In this document: piece by piece, positions 12,439-12,609 of the stretch
Layout of the letters: every line of letters starts with the position of its first letter
How positions within the stretch are numbered: the stretch's first letter is position 1
DNA from: RGIG6353 sp045535585
GTDB lineage: Bacteria > Bacillota > Clostridia > Oscillospirales > SIG627
DNA: 12,609 nt
Reading direction: 5' to 3'
Assembly (NCBI GenBank): GCA_045535585.1
Contig: JAZSLY010000129.1
Coordinates: forward strand, 1-12,609
Notes under the pieces: generated by a model
Seen by the model: only the letters and a program-made list of their open reading frames with translations
What the model was told of the DNA's origin: nothing
The model's database searches: none
Translations under genes and position numbers: made by a program

Positions 12439-12609
12439 TTAGTTGAGCTCTGCGAAATACTTGATTGTACGAACCATCTGGCTGGTGTAGGAGTTCTCGT
12501 TGTCGTACCAAGAAACAACCTGTACCTGATATGTGTCGTCGTCAATCTTAGCTACCATTGTCTGTGTAGCATCGAAGAGTGAACCATAGGTCATACCGAT
12601 AACGTCGGA
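12439..12609 (-). CDS. gap: Glyceraldehyde-3-phosphate dehydrogenase, C-terminal 56 residues
   Basis: Only the end of the gene is in the window; the start lies past the right edge. The 57-codon fragment reads SDVIGMTYGSLFDATQTMVA and ends with VVSWYDNENSYTSQMVRTIK. The SWYDNExxYxxQMVRT block is the C-terminal signature of phosphorylating GAPDH, the glycolytic enzyme that converts glyceraldehyde-3-phosphate to 1,3-bisphosphoglycerate with NAD. The codons are mostly the C-ending and T-ending forms common in highly expressed genes, and a strong terminator follows. Confidence 0.95.
   Translation of the reverse strand, partial: SDVIGMTYGSLFDATQTMVAKIDDDTYQVQVVSWYDNENSYTSQMVRTIKYFAELN

Noticed and set aside
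12381..12545. N-terminal extension of the GtrA protein
   Set aside because: The extra 55 codons pass through the gap terminator and antisense to gap. AAAGAGG sits correctly before the ATG at 12380.

Overview
The window looks like chromosomal DNA from an anaerobic, low-to-mid GC Firmicute, probably an uncultured gut-type member of the Clostridia. Supporting signs are strong AGGAGG-like ribosome binding sites, TTGACA-N17-TATAAT promoters that mostly carry an extended -10 TGA, a tRNA gene with encoded CCA, and an AEC/PlsC/PAP2/GtrA gene content. Taxonomy is inference; no rRNA is present. The genes are ordinary housekeeping and accessory metabolism. The unusual content lies mainly between the genes.

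Layout. (1) 1-3421, minus strand: a probable carbohydrate catabolic locus of a Gfo/Idh/MocA dehydrogenase, a degenerate Gfo/Idh-like protein and a TIM-barrel sugar-phosphate isomerase/epimerase, translationally linked or tightly spaced. It is followed by a separately promoted Ldh2-type (malate/lactate/ureidoglycolate/diketogulonate) dehydrogenase that runs off the left edge. The Ldh2 promoter is followed by a terminator-like hairpin in its own leader. (2) 3600-4469, plus: a divergent AraC/XylS-family regulator, likely controlling region 1. Its promoter places +1 on or next to the start codon, so the mRNA is probably leaderless. (3) 4578-6008, minus: a two-gene lipid operon (PlsC-like acyltransferase, then PAP2/AUR1-like phosphatase), ending in a perfect 38-bp palindrome shared with the araC end. 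(4) 6136-6412: a mosaic array of short hairpins separated by a conserved GATGATATAC-type linker, then a tRNA-Lys(TTT) gene on the minus strand with its own promoter and terminator. (5) 6601-11834, plus: a compact six-gene operon of SGNH esterase, PHP phosphoesterase, small membrane protein, NAD synthetase, AEC permease and a large acidic membrane-anchored protein. (6) 11982-12609, minus: a GtrA-like membrane protein downstream of the 3' end of GAPDH, with a strong terminator between them.

How the genes may work together. Region 1 has the composition of an inducible sugar or sugar-acid pathway (oxidation/epimerisation, then keto-acid reduction) under an AraC-type sensor. The substrate cannot be read from the sequence. 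Region 3 suggests phospholipid or glycolipid remodelling. Region 5 has no single obvious pathway: nadE is the only gene with a firm metabolic assignment.

No CRISPR array, transposase, phage gene or complete novel defence system is visible. The best candidates for undescribed biology are the hairpin-linker mosaic, the Ldh2 leader, the leaderless regulator and the repeat shared by the two convergent gene junctions.
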